From positions 20,243,001 through 20,307,000 of the forward strand of contig JAUCBN010000022.1 of NCBI GenBank assembly GCA_035048815.1: a stretch of 64,000 nt of DNA. Reading direction: 5' to 3'. The DNA is from Abelmoschus esculentus (taxonomy: Eukaryota > Streptophyta > Magnoliopsida > Malvales > Malvaceae). Numbering within the stretch: position 1 is the first letter of the stretch; each line of letters opens with the position of its first letter. A model generated the notes under the pieces. The model was not told where the DNA came from, did no database searches, and was given only the letters and a program-made list of their open reading frames with translations. Of this stretch, positions 1 to 10,683 are shown one piece after another. Both the position numbers and the translations under genes were made by a program.

Positions 1-300
1 TCTAATCATTTGTAATATCTTGTGAGATTCAAATCAATTTTGGGTAGAAAATTGATTTGCTTGTAAAGGTTATCCCTTGAACCTAGAAAAAGATTGAATT
101 CAATAGTGAATTGGTTTCAAAATCCTTAGTGGGGGCTAAGGCAGTGGATGTAGAGCTTATTCGAAGCTTGAACCACTATAAATTTCTTGTTCTTCATTAT
201 TAGCATTTTTACCGAAAATTTATTCCACCAAATTTTAAAATTGCCAATTCACCCCCCTCTTGGCCATCTTACAAAGATTGATCGACTCAACATAGGATCA
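1..300 (+). repeat. Copia-type LTR/leader remnant
   Basis: The stretch has the texture of the end of a SIRE-like Ty1-copia LTR. A phrase about a gained direct repeat and an AACCACTATAAAT box (near 171-183) is followed by CAATTCACCCCCCTCTTGG at 245-263, a pyrimidine run I associate with the ends of plant copia LTRs. No partner LTR or coding domain is visible in the window, so this is probably a fragment cut by the window edge. The identification rests on motif memory, not alignment. Confidence 0.35.
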
Positions 301-2842
301 TATATCCTAGTAAGTTTGACATACCATCATTTGTCACACTTACTTGTCATCATGATAATATTTTTGTTTCAACCGTTTGTAAACGAAGATATTAAAGAAA
401 CTTAATTCTTCAAAAAGAATTAGTTCTTTATTTTAAATTTCTTTGATTTTTATTTGGAAGATCAAGTAAATCCATTAAAACGGTAAGAGATAATTCCCAA
501 AACAAATTATTTACAAGATCTTTGTTTCCAAAACAATTAAGAAATTTTGTGTTTACACTTTTTCAAGGAAAATTATTATTTAAAATGATAATTCAAAGTG
601 TTTCCAAACACAAATACTAATTATCTAAATAATTATTATTTCAAATAAAAGCATATTCCTTTTTATGTCATATAACATTAAGGTCAATATTATTTTGAAA
701 TAAATAAATTGCCTTAAACATAATAATATCAAAATATTATTATCAAATTAATATCATACTTTATGATATTAAAATTACCCTATTAAATACACATATGTAT
801 TTATTAAATCATTAAGGAATATTCCCATAATGAAATATACATTTATATGGTATTACCACAAAATATCATAAAATAATTTAAAGAATCCATGATTAGCTTA
901 AATTTAAATACATGGTTTTAATATTACCATATTTCATATCAAATTAAGCAATTTTAATCATATATTGAATAAATGCTTTATTTAATCAATAGACAATATT
1001 GTCTAAAGCCAAACCTTTATTCCCATGAATAAGGTTTTATAAATACATGCAATTATGTATTCACATAAGGTAAAAATTAAATTTACCATACCCATTGTTT
1101 CTCTTTTAATAAAGGAAATAAACCCGGAATTAATTATAATTCCAATAAATTGAAAATTAAATTTTCGTCTATTTGATTTTGGTATTTCACAAAATTCATA
1201 ACCACGGTTACTTTCTATGAAAATTTCTATTGAACAGATTTGTCCCAATTTGAGATTTTTAGCAAACCCGTTTAAAAACGGCAGGATTATTCCTTAAACA
1301 AATTGTTTGCTTTCTCATTTTTATTCCGAAGAATAAATTCATCGAACTCGATTTAATCATTTGAATATCTTGTTCGGCTCTATAAAATTTCTCAAATAAT
1401 ATTTATTAGAATTAATAAATATTATTAATGAAATAAACCACAACCATTGCCTTAAAATAAGGCATTTACCATATTTTTCAGTTTACATGGTATCCAATTT
1501 ATGATTTGGCCGAAATTCATGCTAGTGCAGCAATACACCACTGTTGAAATTTCCAAACTTGGAATTTCTTTGTACGTGGCAGTTAAACACTTTCACCATA
1601 TCCCACGAAATCCATTTTTCAATTTGAAAATTGATTTTGGATTTTGAAATCAAATGGGTGTGGGCGAAAATCTTTCCATATTTTCTGGAAGCATGCAACA
1701 CCCTTGTTGCTTCCAAATTGGAAGTTACCACTCACAGTAACAATTGTGCCATTGATTTTGATGGCAATTGACAAAATGGGTAAATTATTTCCCAGGCTGC
1801 GATAGGAAACATTCGGTAAGAATTGCATGATGCCATGTCCTGTGGTTGTTTTACCACTGCACACACGATATCCAAGTTTAAAACTTGAACCGTTATTTTT
1901 TTTTTTTCGTCTTGGATTTAACCAGTAAAATCTGTCTTAAGAATGTTGAACAATATGTAGTTAATCCAAGAAAATAATAATAATAAAATAATCTAAATTA
2001 TTATTATTTAAACGAACAAAATAAAACTCAAAAGATATGAAATAAAATATGTAAAATTTTAGATCAAACTCATTTTAAAAACGATAAACCGGAATCGTGT
2101 TGAGGCCTGCCAAATAGCAGTTTCCTTAAGATAGATTTTCGGCCACTCCAATGATGTTGAGTTTATTGGTAGTTTATCTCCCAAGATACAACAACAAGAG
2201 GAACTCCAACAATAGCACATTTGCTGAGTTCCCGAATCGTTCTTGCCTTCGCTAGTCACTAGATGAAAAACTAGGAGAGAAAATATTTTGAGAGATGTTG
2301 AGTGTTTTTGATGTGTTTAAAAATAATAAATCAACCTCATATTTATAGTGAAAATTAGGGTAACAGTGAGCAATTTGAAATGAATTAAAATTCAAATCTT
2401 AAGAGATAATGCTAATTATCTAGAGTTTAAACTTGAATTAAATTCAAATTTAAAATAAAAATAGTCATTATATCTTCACATTATCTAAAAATATCCTGAG
2501 TAGTTATAACTAAAAACAAACTCTTTTTGGATATTTTAAAAAAAATTAAGAAAAATTATTCACAACGGGTAAAATATCCGCAAGCCCAAAAAAAGTCTAA
2601 TCAATCCAAACATTTGCATCGCCCTCATCGTGCACCCCAACCCAAGAGTTAAGTCATTCAATGACAATTATGTGGATAAGTGTATATAAACACTTTTCAC
2701 TTCATTTATCCCATCAATATGGGATAATGGGGTTTCTCATGAGCTACCATTGTAAAGATCTCACGGAGTAGAATAGGAATCAATAATTCCTTATTCGAAT
2801 CCTCATCTTTACTCTTTCAAAAAATGCTTCAAAGATGGTCAT
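301..2842. other. AT-rich intergenic stretch, no gene seen
   Basis: The sequence is AT-rich with many AATTATTATT and AAATTATTT runs. Open frames are short (up to about 80 codons), overlap on opposite strands and show no recognisable protein motif. Around 2630-2815 it has the look of retrotransposon leader DNA, but I cannot classify it. Confidence 0.5.
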
Positions 2843-3952
2843 TTGCTCACTATTTTCCAACAAGAAATGATTAAACAGTCAATCATCATTCAAGTTTTGG
2901 TCTATTATCAGACATGTCAGAATGTAATCTCGGCTAGAGCTTCTCTTCAAAATCATAATATTTATGATGGTTGTTGTCATATGAAAATCCAGTTCTGTAA
3001 TGAACCAAAATCGACGGATATGAATGAGATGAAGTCTGAGAAATTTTTAGAAACCACAAGTGAAGACAAAGTATCTGATAAAATGTTAGTGCAAAAGGTT
3101 GTCCATATTTCATTGAGTTGTGAGAAATTGAGCGATAAAATTCAGCATAATGATGATGCCTTGAGTGAAATGGCATAGCGGGTTCACCAAATTCCTTTGA
3201 TGATCATCGAAAATCACAAGGTTTCATCAACACAAGAAAGTCCAGGTATGGTGATGATGGATGATCGTTTTTTGTATTAGGAATGATTGGAATCAATTTA
3301 GGTTCGTTGAAGTTGTGTACATTGAAAACAAAATTCAGTTTTGTTTTGTTAGAAATATGTTCACAAATTCTAATAAGCTTATAGAAATGAACGATTCCTA
3401 TGAATTTCGACTTTTAGTGATGGGGAGTAATAGTGTGATTGTAGACAACATCATAGATTTTATTGAACTACGGACTATGTCAGAGCAAACCAAAGAAATG
3501 CATTGCAAGAGTTTTAAAGTTGGAGGAGCAACCCATGTTGAATGTTATAGGTCAATTGAATTCATAACTCAATTTTTCTCCCAACCAACGATGGTAATAC
3601 TAGTTGATTTAATTGGTCTCGGAGAAGTAGGATTTGAGAGTACAATTAGAAGCTTTTTAGAAGATGTATCTAAATCCATTGATGTGTTTGTAATCATGTT
3701 CACAAATGAAATCAAGCTATACATCAAAGCATGAATGGTTCAAAAGATCAGTGATTGAGGACGATTGAGAAATTCATTGAATCTATCATTTCTTTGGTTC
3801 AAGCATTATCATATTTGTTAGCTTCTAAGCTATCATGGGTAGAAACGACAAGTGCTTTGTTAGAGCTCATTGAATTGGAGCTAAAAGATGATGTTTTGGA
3901 TCATTATCTTGATGTTTTAATGGATTTATTGAGGGTTGAGGTGCATTGGTAG
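2843..3952 (+). other. Successive unrecognised plus-strand open frames
   Basis: Three plus-strand open frames follow one another: 2843-3178, 3261-3734 (157 codons, ATG start) and 3755-3952. The middle one contains hydrophobic and acidic segments such as VILVDLIGLGEVGFE, and the third is leucine-rich, but I do not recognise either. They lie directly upstream of a kinase relic in the same orientation and may be degraded pieces of one former gene or of a retroelement. No splice-consistent model joins them convincingly. Confidence 0.2.
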
Positions 3953-4187
3953 AACTATCCACAATGGCAGATCTTTGAGGTCTTCCATGCATACTTTGTC
4001 GCTCAAAACAGGTGACAGCAAGGATAAGATAGCTGAAGAAACCCGAAAGATTGAAAAAGCAAAAGTTTTGGCTTGCATCTTCACATTCCGAGAGTTAGTT
4101 GTTGCTACAAACAATTTCAGTTTTGGAGTATGCAATGACAGGGCAACTGACGATGAAGTCTGATGTCTACAGTTTCGGTGTAGTTGA
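3936..4187 (+). pseudogene. Receptor-like cytoplasmic kinase relic with internal deletion
   Basis: Two hallmark pieces of the PBS1/PBL receptor-like cytoplasmic kinase family can be read. FTFRELVVATNNFS (from 4080) normally precedes the glycine-rich loop. EYAMTGQLTMKSDVYSFGVV (about 4127-4187) normally comes from the activation segment and helix F region about 130 residues further on. They abut within a few bases and in different frames. The glycine-rich loop, catalytic lysine, HRD and DFG are therefore all missing. The reading frame ends at 4163 in the first frame. This is a dead fragment. The LTR-bounded element at 4233-6150 begins 45 bp downstream. Confidence 0.8.
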
Positions 4188-4232
4188 TTTTATTGGGAAA
4201 TCAGTTTTTCATATCAGTTTTTCGATCAAGGC

Positions 4233-4453
4233 TATTAGAAAACTAAGACTTTCATTAAGAGAAATGAATACATTGAGATCACTTTTACAAGAAGAGATTA
4301 CATCTATTTATACACAAGTAATATCAGCTTAACAACTACTAACAAACTTTATAACAGCTCAACTATACTAATAACAATTCATTCCAGAAACTTTCAGAAG
4401 CTTGTATAAGTACTGAAGAATAATCACGTGTGCATGGATGCTGTTGCTTAACA
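4233..4453 (-). repeat. 3' LTR of the gene-capturing element
   Basis: A 221-bp direct repeat that pairs with 5930-6150. On the minus strand it starts TGTTAAGCAACAGCATCC and ends TTTTCTAATA. It contains TGTATAAATAGATG, a TATA-like box in minus orientation, consistent with LTR promoter architecture. The flank AAGGC (4228-4232) is the target duplication. Confidence 0.88.
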
Positions 4454-4943
4454 TTCTACCTGCTCTCTACTGCTTTTGTTTGTTGTTGACAATTGATTCT
4501 TAAATTTTCTTTAATCTTTACTGTCTTCCTCTCCACTTATTTGAACCTTCTTTTTGTTGGAAACAAGGTTGTTAGGCGTCGAGTTTCCGAGTGCAATCTG
4601 AAGCCCTCTTTCGAGCAAGAAAACACTCTCTTTTGTCTGGTTAACGGAATGCAAGGCTATTAAACATTATACACTCCCCAGAGATTTTTTCTTTTTGACC
4701 CTTGACTATGAAGAATCAAACTCCAAATACCTTGTGAGAGAATCAATTGACAAGGAAAAAAAATTCCATAAGTTCCAGCAGCAACCAAGTCAAGAAGCAT
4801 CAGGAAAACAAACATTCAACAGTAGCAATCACTGCCTCTGAAGTCAAGCTGATTGCATACACTACATAATAACACCCAATTCCACACAGCAAATTGCATA
4901 ACAAGAACTGCAACAGTGAGCCAATACTGCAACAATGAGCCTT
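4454..4943 (-). other. Non-coding 3' interior of the gene-capturing element
   Basis: This is the interior DNA between the captured ISU fragment and the 3' LTR. Immediately before the 3' LTR the minus strand reads GCAGTAGAGAGCAGGTAGAA, a degenerate polypurine tract. The rest (about 4560-4940) shows no recognisable coding domain. The part next to the ISU fragment could be 3' UTR brought along with it or a further captured piece. Confidence 0.4.
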
Positions 4944-5090
4944 CGAACTACCATTCACTTTGGCACGTTTAGCTTCCGCATCTTTAACAGCTGCTTTGAT
5001 TGTATCTTTCGCAAGCATACTGCAGTGTAGCTTAATGGGTGGAAGTGAAAGATGTTTCGCGATCTCAGTGTTTTTTATTGCATCTTCCAC
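4944..5090 (-). pseudogene. ISU1: Captured ISU/IscU-type Fe-S scaffold C-terminal fragment
   Basis: The minus-strand frame reads IKNTEIAKHLSLPPIKLHCS followed by MLAKDTIKAAVKDAEAKR. This is the C-terminal segment of the mitochondrial iron-sulfur scaffold (ISU1/IscU), including the LPPVK motif bound by the HSCA/HscA chaperone (here LPPIK) and the conserved HCSML cysteine. Only about the last 45 residues of the scaffold are present. It is joined in the same frame to a PCNA fragment that ends at about 5100. After the ISU end the frame runs on into unrelated residues. It is a captured gene piece within the LTR element, not a functional scaffold gene. Confidence 0.85.
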
Positions 5091-5099
5091 ATTAGTATG

Positions 5100-5605
5100 C
5101 AAGCTGATTGTCACCGTACTTGACAACAAAGTTTCCTTTGTAAATGAGTTCATGTACCCCAATGCAAATGTCAGTGATACCGGCTCAGTCATCTCTATTA
5201 TTGTTGCTTCTTCAGGTTTACTACAGTGGTGTTTCGTCTAAGAGCAATATTTGTTGTTCCAATATCACCTCTCGTGGATAACTTGACACCTTCTTTGGTA
5301 ACAGAGATCACAACAGTATCGCCAATGTTTGCAAAACCTTTACAAATCCTTGCAAATTCGGCTGAGGGCATCCTAACAATGGCATGATACTCAACTTCTG
5401 GAATTCCAAAATGTTCACTTCCAATATCCATTAGCTTCATCTCGAAATCCAATATCTTACTTTGGGCGGGGCTCTCAAACGTGAAAGTAACGGTATTGTT
5501 ACCATCATCGGCCTTGATTGTGATGATGTCACCGGCACATTTGAGCATCTTGGACATGTTACTAAGATTCATTCCCACGGAGATATTCTTATCATAACGA
5601 TAGTG
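5100..5605 (-). pseudogene. PCNA: Captured PCNA fragment
   Basis: The minus-strand translation is clearly proliferating cell nuclear antigen: NMSKMLKCAG, IITIKADDG, EFARICKGFANIGDTVVISV, STRGDIGTTNIALR and EPVSLTFALGYMNSFTKET are diagnostic. It covers roughly residues 58-225 of the usual 264, so both the N-terminal sheet and the C-terminal PIP-box-binding end are missing. A one-base frame change near 5195-5200 splits it. The following frame then passes directly into ISU sequence. No intron is visible across this span, which suggests capture from spliced RNA. An in-frame ATG lies at 5632, but the residues before about 5605 are not PCNA. Confidence 0.9.
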
Positions 5606-5917
5606 AAGGGTACCATGTGAGAAGGGTGACATAGTGAAGAAGATGAAAAAAAATTTCTTGAGTGAATACAGTGGAAAAAAAACTCAGATAAAAACTTAGA
5701 TAAACTCAGAGATACAATGGATCATAGAACGACGATGTGTGCGGATGAAAAAGAACTAGAAGAAAATCTCACCGAAAACTAAAAGGTGAATAAACCGTCG
5801 GGTAATGATGTTGAACGGTGGGAAAACAAGATATGACGAACGAGACCCAAACAAGATATGATGAACGAGACCCAAACAACAGCAACGGAATAAGATTGGT
5901 GCCAGGACCTTCAATGG

Positions 5918-5929
5918 CGAATGATACCA
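5918..5929 (-). promoter_or_regulatory. Primer binding site, tRNA-iMet type
   Basis: The minus strand reads TGGTATCATTCG directly after the 5' LTR. The first eight bases match the initiator-tRNA-Met primer binding site used by many plant copia and TRIM elements. It fixes the element's orientation as minus. Confidence 0.75.
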
Positions 5930-6150
5930 TATTAGAAAACTAAGACTTTCATTAAGAGAAATGAATACATTGAGATCACTTTTACAAGAAGAGATTACAT
6001 CTATTTATACACAAGTAATATCAGCTTAACAACTACTAACAAACTTTATAACAGCTCAACTATACTAACAACAATTCATTCCAGAAACTTTCAGAAGCTT
6101 GTATAAGTACTGAAGAATGATCACGTGTGCATGGATGTTGTTGCTTAACA
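5930..6150 (-). repeat. 5' LTR of the gene-capturing element
   Basis: This 221-bp repeat matches 4233-4453 with only scattered substitutions. The primer binding site abuts its left edge and the AAGGC target duplication (6151-6155) its right edge. The minus strand starts TGTTAAGCAACAACATCC. The close similarity of the two LTRs points to a fairly recent insertion. Confidence 0.88.
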
Positions 6151-6351
6151 AAGGCTAAGAGAACATATGGATACGTTTCGTCTAATTATCGAAAAAAGAA
6201 TATCTTGGATTAATCCTTGAGGACAAAGATTAATTCGAGTAGGGGGTTTGTTAAGGACCAATTTATAAATATGAGTTTTGTTTGGGTCTTAGGGTGTGAT
6301 TTTCTATATTTCTTTTGTTTAATTAAACGCTGCATTTTGATGTTTAGCTTA

Positions 6352-8002
6352 TGTAATCACCGGTTTTCGTTCGGGGAGTCGCCACCAATCGATTTTCTTT
6401 GTCGGTGCGATTGGAACCCCAAAAAAATGCGTCTACGAACCAGAGTGAGTCCGGGAGTCTGTTACACATGAGGAATGGCGAGCACCCCCACTATGCCCGA
6501 AATCGGCACCTGTCGGTTACATAATATTTCATACGAAAGAAAATATAATGCGATTATTTAATTTTGTATTTATGGCTCCATGTTTTTTTTTTAAAATCTG
6601 CAAAATAATAAATATGTTATAATTAAATAGGAATGCAAATATACAAATATATTATATTAGTATTATAAATATATGCATATATATTATAACAATGTCAAAG
6701 AAAGATAAATAGTAATATAAATATATTAATAATATAAATATATTATAATAATAATAACATAATAATAATAATATATGAAAATAATGAACATTTATAATTT
6801 TCCAGGGGTTGATCTGCAAAAATCCAGACATTAGGGGATTAAAAATGTAATAATATGGACTGAAATTAAAAGAAAATAAAAATATAGGCTAAATCGGTTG
6901 AAACCGATGACCAAATTGAGAGCAGATGCAAACTGGATTGCCGAACTGTGAACGGGTCAGGAATAGGAGGACTAAGGGTGTGATTTTCCCACTTTAGCGG
7001 GTTAAGTGCTGGATCGGGTCGGGTTACGGGTTCGGAGCCAGTTTATATGTATCAAAACGGCGCCGTTTTGGGCCCGATGAACCGGCACCAAAACGGTGCC
7101 GTTTTGCTTTTGGTATAAAAGTTTCTCCTTTTATTTTTTTCTTCATTTGCCCCTCTTCTTCCTGAAATCTCCTGCAGAGCAAAGGAGAGAAGCTCCCAAG
7201 CTTCTTCCACTGCCGGTACCGGACCACCGCAGCAACGGCGACTCACGGCGGCCGGCCGCCGTGCCGGAGCTCCGATTGAGGAAAGAAGGCCACGTCCTTA
7301 TACGTTTTAGGGCGAGGAATCCGAATCTAACCTCGGATTTTCGGAAAGACTCACGGATCGCTCTAAATCTGAGAGCTAAGTTTCGAAATCTCTTTTTTTT
7401 TACCTTATTTGGTTGCTTTTTTTGCTCCGGTTTAGATCTTCTCCTCTTTTTTATTTTTTTGCTTGAAATATGCTAATATGGACTCGTTTTTTGACTGATT
7501 TTGGTTCGAAATGGTCTTTTCTTTGATTTCTTTCACCGGTTTCTCTAGCCGGTATTACAACGGATCGAATGGGTTTTTATACCCATATTTTATACATTGT
7601 TTAATGCCACTTGATTAGGATTTTTATCCTAAAACAATAGATTTAATCATTTATTTCCTTTTGCAGGTTGAAGTGACGAAGGCGATGGGCAGAGCCGGTC
7701 AGAGTGAGGCGGTGGCCGGCCATGAGCACGAATGGGGAGGGCGCGTGGCCACCACGCGCTATTCGAATAGCCGCGCATGGCGGCCACGCGCGGCAGCTGA
7801 GGAGATAGGAGGCGGCGGCAGGATTCATCAGGCTAGGGTTTAGTTAGATTAATCTTTTAGGGTTGGTATTGGATTGGGTTCATGGGTTTATATTTGCATT
7901 TGGGCCTCTGAATGGGTTTGTATTATATTTGGGCTTTGGATATATTTGTGTTGGGTTATAATAATAATAAAATGGATCTGTTTTTTTAATTGGATTATTA
8001 CA
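6352..8002 (-). repeat. 3' LTR of the Tat/Ogre-like element
   Basis: It matches 15248-16889 almost throughout. It contains the palindrome CAAAACGGCGCCGTTTTG (7053-7070) and a near-copy (7089-7106). On the plus strand a TATAAAAG box (7114-7121) leads into a pyrimidine-rich, then GC-rich segment. The short open frames here (for example 7661-7843) recur in the other LTR and are not taken as genes. Confidence 0.92.
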
Positions 8003-8018
8003 GCTGCCCCTCTTTGCT
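8003..8018 (-). other. Polypurine tract
   Basis: The minus strand reads AGCAAAGAGGGGCAGC directly before the 3' LTR, the expected site for plus-strand priming during reverse transcription. Confidence 0.75.
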
Positions 8019-8425
8019 CATTGTTGTGTAATGACAATAGAGCAAAGATAAGGAATAACCCATTTCATCAGGTTTGGCTTCAGGGTTCTTCTTTGGTAAG
8101 GTAAGGGTTCTTTTGGTAAGGTTTAGGTTCTTTCTGTAAGGTAAGGGTTCTTTTGGCCACCGCCTCTTCTTGTAGAGCTTTAACTTGACGTACTCCACCG
8201 CCCTTGTCCACAAAATCTTCAAAACTGACGATCCGTTGGCGAAGATGGCACAAAACTCGAGCTAAACTGATAATGCTACTGTTTCTGGTGACGACTTGAC
8301 CTAACTGCAACACTGTTGAAGAAACAAAGTATGCAAACTTTAATCCAACTCAAAACTGTCGATGAGATGGGCACAACATTTGATCTAGCTGTAACACTGC
8401 CGGAGAGACACGAGCCCTGATATTT

Positions 8426-8829
8426 GATCTAACTGCTGCACTGCCGAAGAAGTGAGATCTAGCGATGAATTCTGGTGCTCAATTAAACTGCAACACTGGC
8501 GTTCCACTTGATCCATCTACAAACACTGCCGACGAGACGGAGAGCAATACTTGATCCACTTACAACACCGCCGGAGAAGCGAGGTCTATTGCTGAAGATT
8601 CTGATCTAGCCGTAACACTATCGAAGAGACACGATCTGACGACGAGCACTAATATCTGATCTAACTGCTGCACTGCCGAAGAAGCAAGATCTGTCGATGA
8701 ATTTTGATGCTCGATTAAACTGCAACACTGACGTTCCATTTGATCCATCTACAAACACTGCCGACGAGACGAAGAGCAATACTTGATCCACTTACAACAC
8801 CGCCGGAGAAGTGAGGTCTATTGCTGAAG
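8426..8829. repeat. Duplicated 172-bp segment inside the Tat element
   Basis: Segments 8426-8597 and 8658-8829 are near-identical copies, offset 232 bp. Both contain GATCTAACTGCTGCACTGCC and run to GTCTATTGCTGAAG. The surrounding 8240-8660 also repeats the theme of 'tgatctaactg..aacactgccg', giving a higher-order degenerate array in the 3' untranslated part of the element. Confidence 0.85.
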
Positions 8830-8840
8830 AAGCAATACTT

Positions 8841-9093
8841 GATTTCCTTTGACCATTCGTGAAAATGGATTTTATAGGATATTCGAATAGTCCTCTTTCA
8901 TGTATTTTTCCCAAATGCACAGGGATCAACGGATTTGACTCGCCTTTACCGGTGGCCATTTGCCCCGGGCTAGTTGTATCATTCCCCTGGGTACAATCAG
9001 TTGGTACCAATCCTGAGATTGGATTTATTCAAAGGGATTGATTTCCTTTGACCATTTGTGAAAATGGATTTTAACGGACATTCGAATAGTCCT
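8841..9093. repeat. Second short duplication in the Tat 3' region
   Basis: About 53 bp beginning GATTTCCTTTGACCATT and ending ATTCGAATAGTCCT occur near 8840-8893 and again at 9040-9093, some 200 bp apart, with a few substitutions. This is another sign of repeat growth in the element's 3' untranslated region. Confidence 0.75.
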
Positions 9094-9789
9094 TATGAAT
9101 CACTGGTATTATTTTTTCACCAAGTGATGTATCTACTGAGTAAGCGTAAAGGGTGAGGATTCTTACCTGCACTCCCCGATGAATGGCTGCGATCCGGATA
9201 GAGCTGCACTATTCCGCCCAAGTGCTTTGATGATGTCTCTATGTTCGCCTGTTCCTCTGTTTCCTGAAGGGACAAGACCTATAATGCTTTCGTAAATAGA
9301 TCCAAAATATTAGGGTTAGCATGCCTAACATGTACGATGTATGTATGCCTGCATGCATGATCCTAGCATGAAATGCAAAATGCACATGACAATGATTCTG
9401 TCTTAAGATTGGCTTTATCCATTGGTCAGCTTGCTCGTTGATATTCTGATAATCGTGCCTCTTCCTCGGGCCAAAATATTTGATTTCGCTCTGTTTGTTG
9501 AGTGATTGTTCTCTGTTTGAGATGTTTTCTCGAGGAATGCTCTTAGTCCCTGTGTTTTTAGGACTGTTCTGGATCATCATAGATAAAGTTCCAGTACCCA
9601 CATTGATAGTTTCTCAGATGAATTCGCAGAATATGATGCCCCACGAGTTTGATAGAAAGCTCGGTATAATTAATTCGGCGAGACATTTTGTGTTTTGTAG
9701 GTTTTGAGTAGACATTCTCCTCGTATCACGGAGCCATGCTTCATTTCATTTCTGATCTTGGCAACATTATGAGGAAGAGATTCTTGACC

Positions 9790-10375
9790 TCTACGGGTAA
9801 TATAACGTTTATCCCATAAACTAGGGAAAAAGAGGTTACCCTAGTAAAGATTTGTATTGATATAAAGTAGTAGATAGATTCTCATGTTCCCTCCATGATT
9901 AGAGGAGGATTTTTAACTTCCAAGGGTTTACAGCTTTTATCCCCTATATTAGGGAAAAAGAGGCTACCACAACAGACATTCTAATTGAAATAAAGCACCT
10001 GACAGCTTCCGTGTCCTCTTCGCGATGAGGGAGAAATTTTCAACTTCTTTGGGAATTATAGCGTTTATCCCCTCTATTAAGGAAAAAGAGGCTACCCCAG
10101 TAGAAATTCAAATTGATATAAAGCACCTGACGGCTTTTCATGTCCTCTTCGTGATGAGGGAGAGATTTCACTTCTATAGAACTTATAGCGTTTATCCCCT
10201 ATTTTAGGGAAAAAGAGGGTTAGCCCAGTAGAAATTCAAATTGATATAAAGCACCTGACGGCTTTTCATATCCCTTTCATGATAAGGGAGAGTTTTTTAC
10301 TTCTATGAGAATTATAGCGTTTATCCCCTATATTAGGGAAAAAGAGGCTACCCAATAGAAATTGTAGCCGACGTT
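9790..10375. repeat. Five-copy tandem repeat, about 128-bp unit
   Basis: The phrase TTTATCCCCTATATTAGGGA followed by AAAAGAGGCTACC recurs with anchors near 9807, 9935, 10063, 10190 and 10319, giving periods of 127-129 bp. Units also share AAATTGATATAAAGCACCTG and a GATGAGGGAGA segment. The array lies between the integrase remnant and the 3' LTR, where Tat/Ogre elements are known to carry tandem repeats. Confidence 0.88.
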
Positions 10376-10683
10376 TCATTAGCATACAGAGCAGATAGTA
10401 GCTTCTCGTGTCAACCTCCGTAGATTTCTACCATTTCCAACATTAATATTCTTGTCAACTTTTGTTGCCCCGTTCATCTGCGGATGGTATGGTAAGGAGA
10501 TACAGTATTATATGTTGAATTATTCACATGTTTCTGCTATATTTTATCGTTTAAGTCTAGTGTAACATCGATAATGATGCTTTCTGATGATCCCATCAGC
10601 CTATGATCTCTTTCTTTAAAAATCTTCTCATAACTGTTTGGTAACATTAGTCTAAGTGGTTGTCTCTACTCTTAGTGAAGTAG

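Larger units (their letters stand above)
4233..6150 (-). mobile_element. Gene-capturing non-autonomous LTR retroelement
   Basis: Two direct repeats of 221 bp (4233-4453 and 5930-6150) differ at only a few positions and bracket about 1.48 kb. A 5-bp duplication AAGGC lies at 4228-4232 and 6151-6155, as expected for LTR-retrotransposon integration. Read on the minus strand, the 5' LTR (5930-6150) is followed at once by TGGTATCATTCG, resembling the initiator-tRNA-Met primer binding site (TGGTATCAGAGC). The 3' LTR is preceded by a purine-leaning stretch. No gag or pol can be read. Instead the interior carries fused pieces of two host genes, PCNA and an ISU-type scaffold. The LTR begins TGTTA; its other end reads ..TAATA rather than ..CA. 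Confidence 0.88.

Noticed and set aside
7096..7843. Plus-strand open frames with GC-rich codons in the Tat LTR
   Set aside because: They recur in both LTRs with frame differences. LTR sequence with chance openness is the simpler reading; the antisense promoter idea is kept as a finding.
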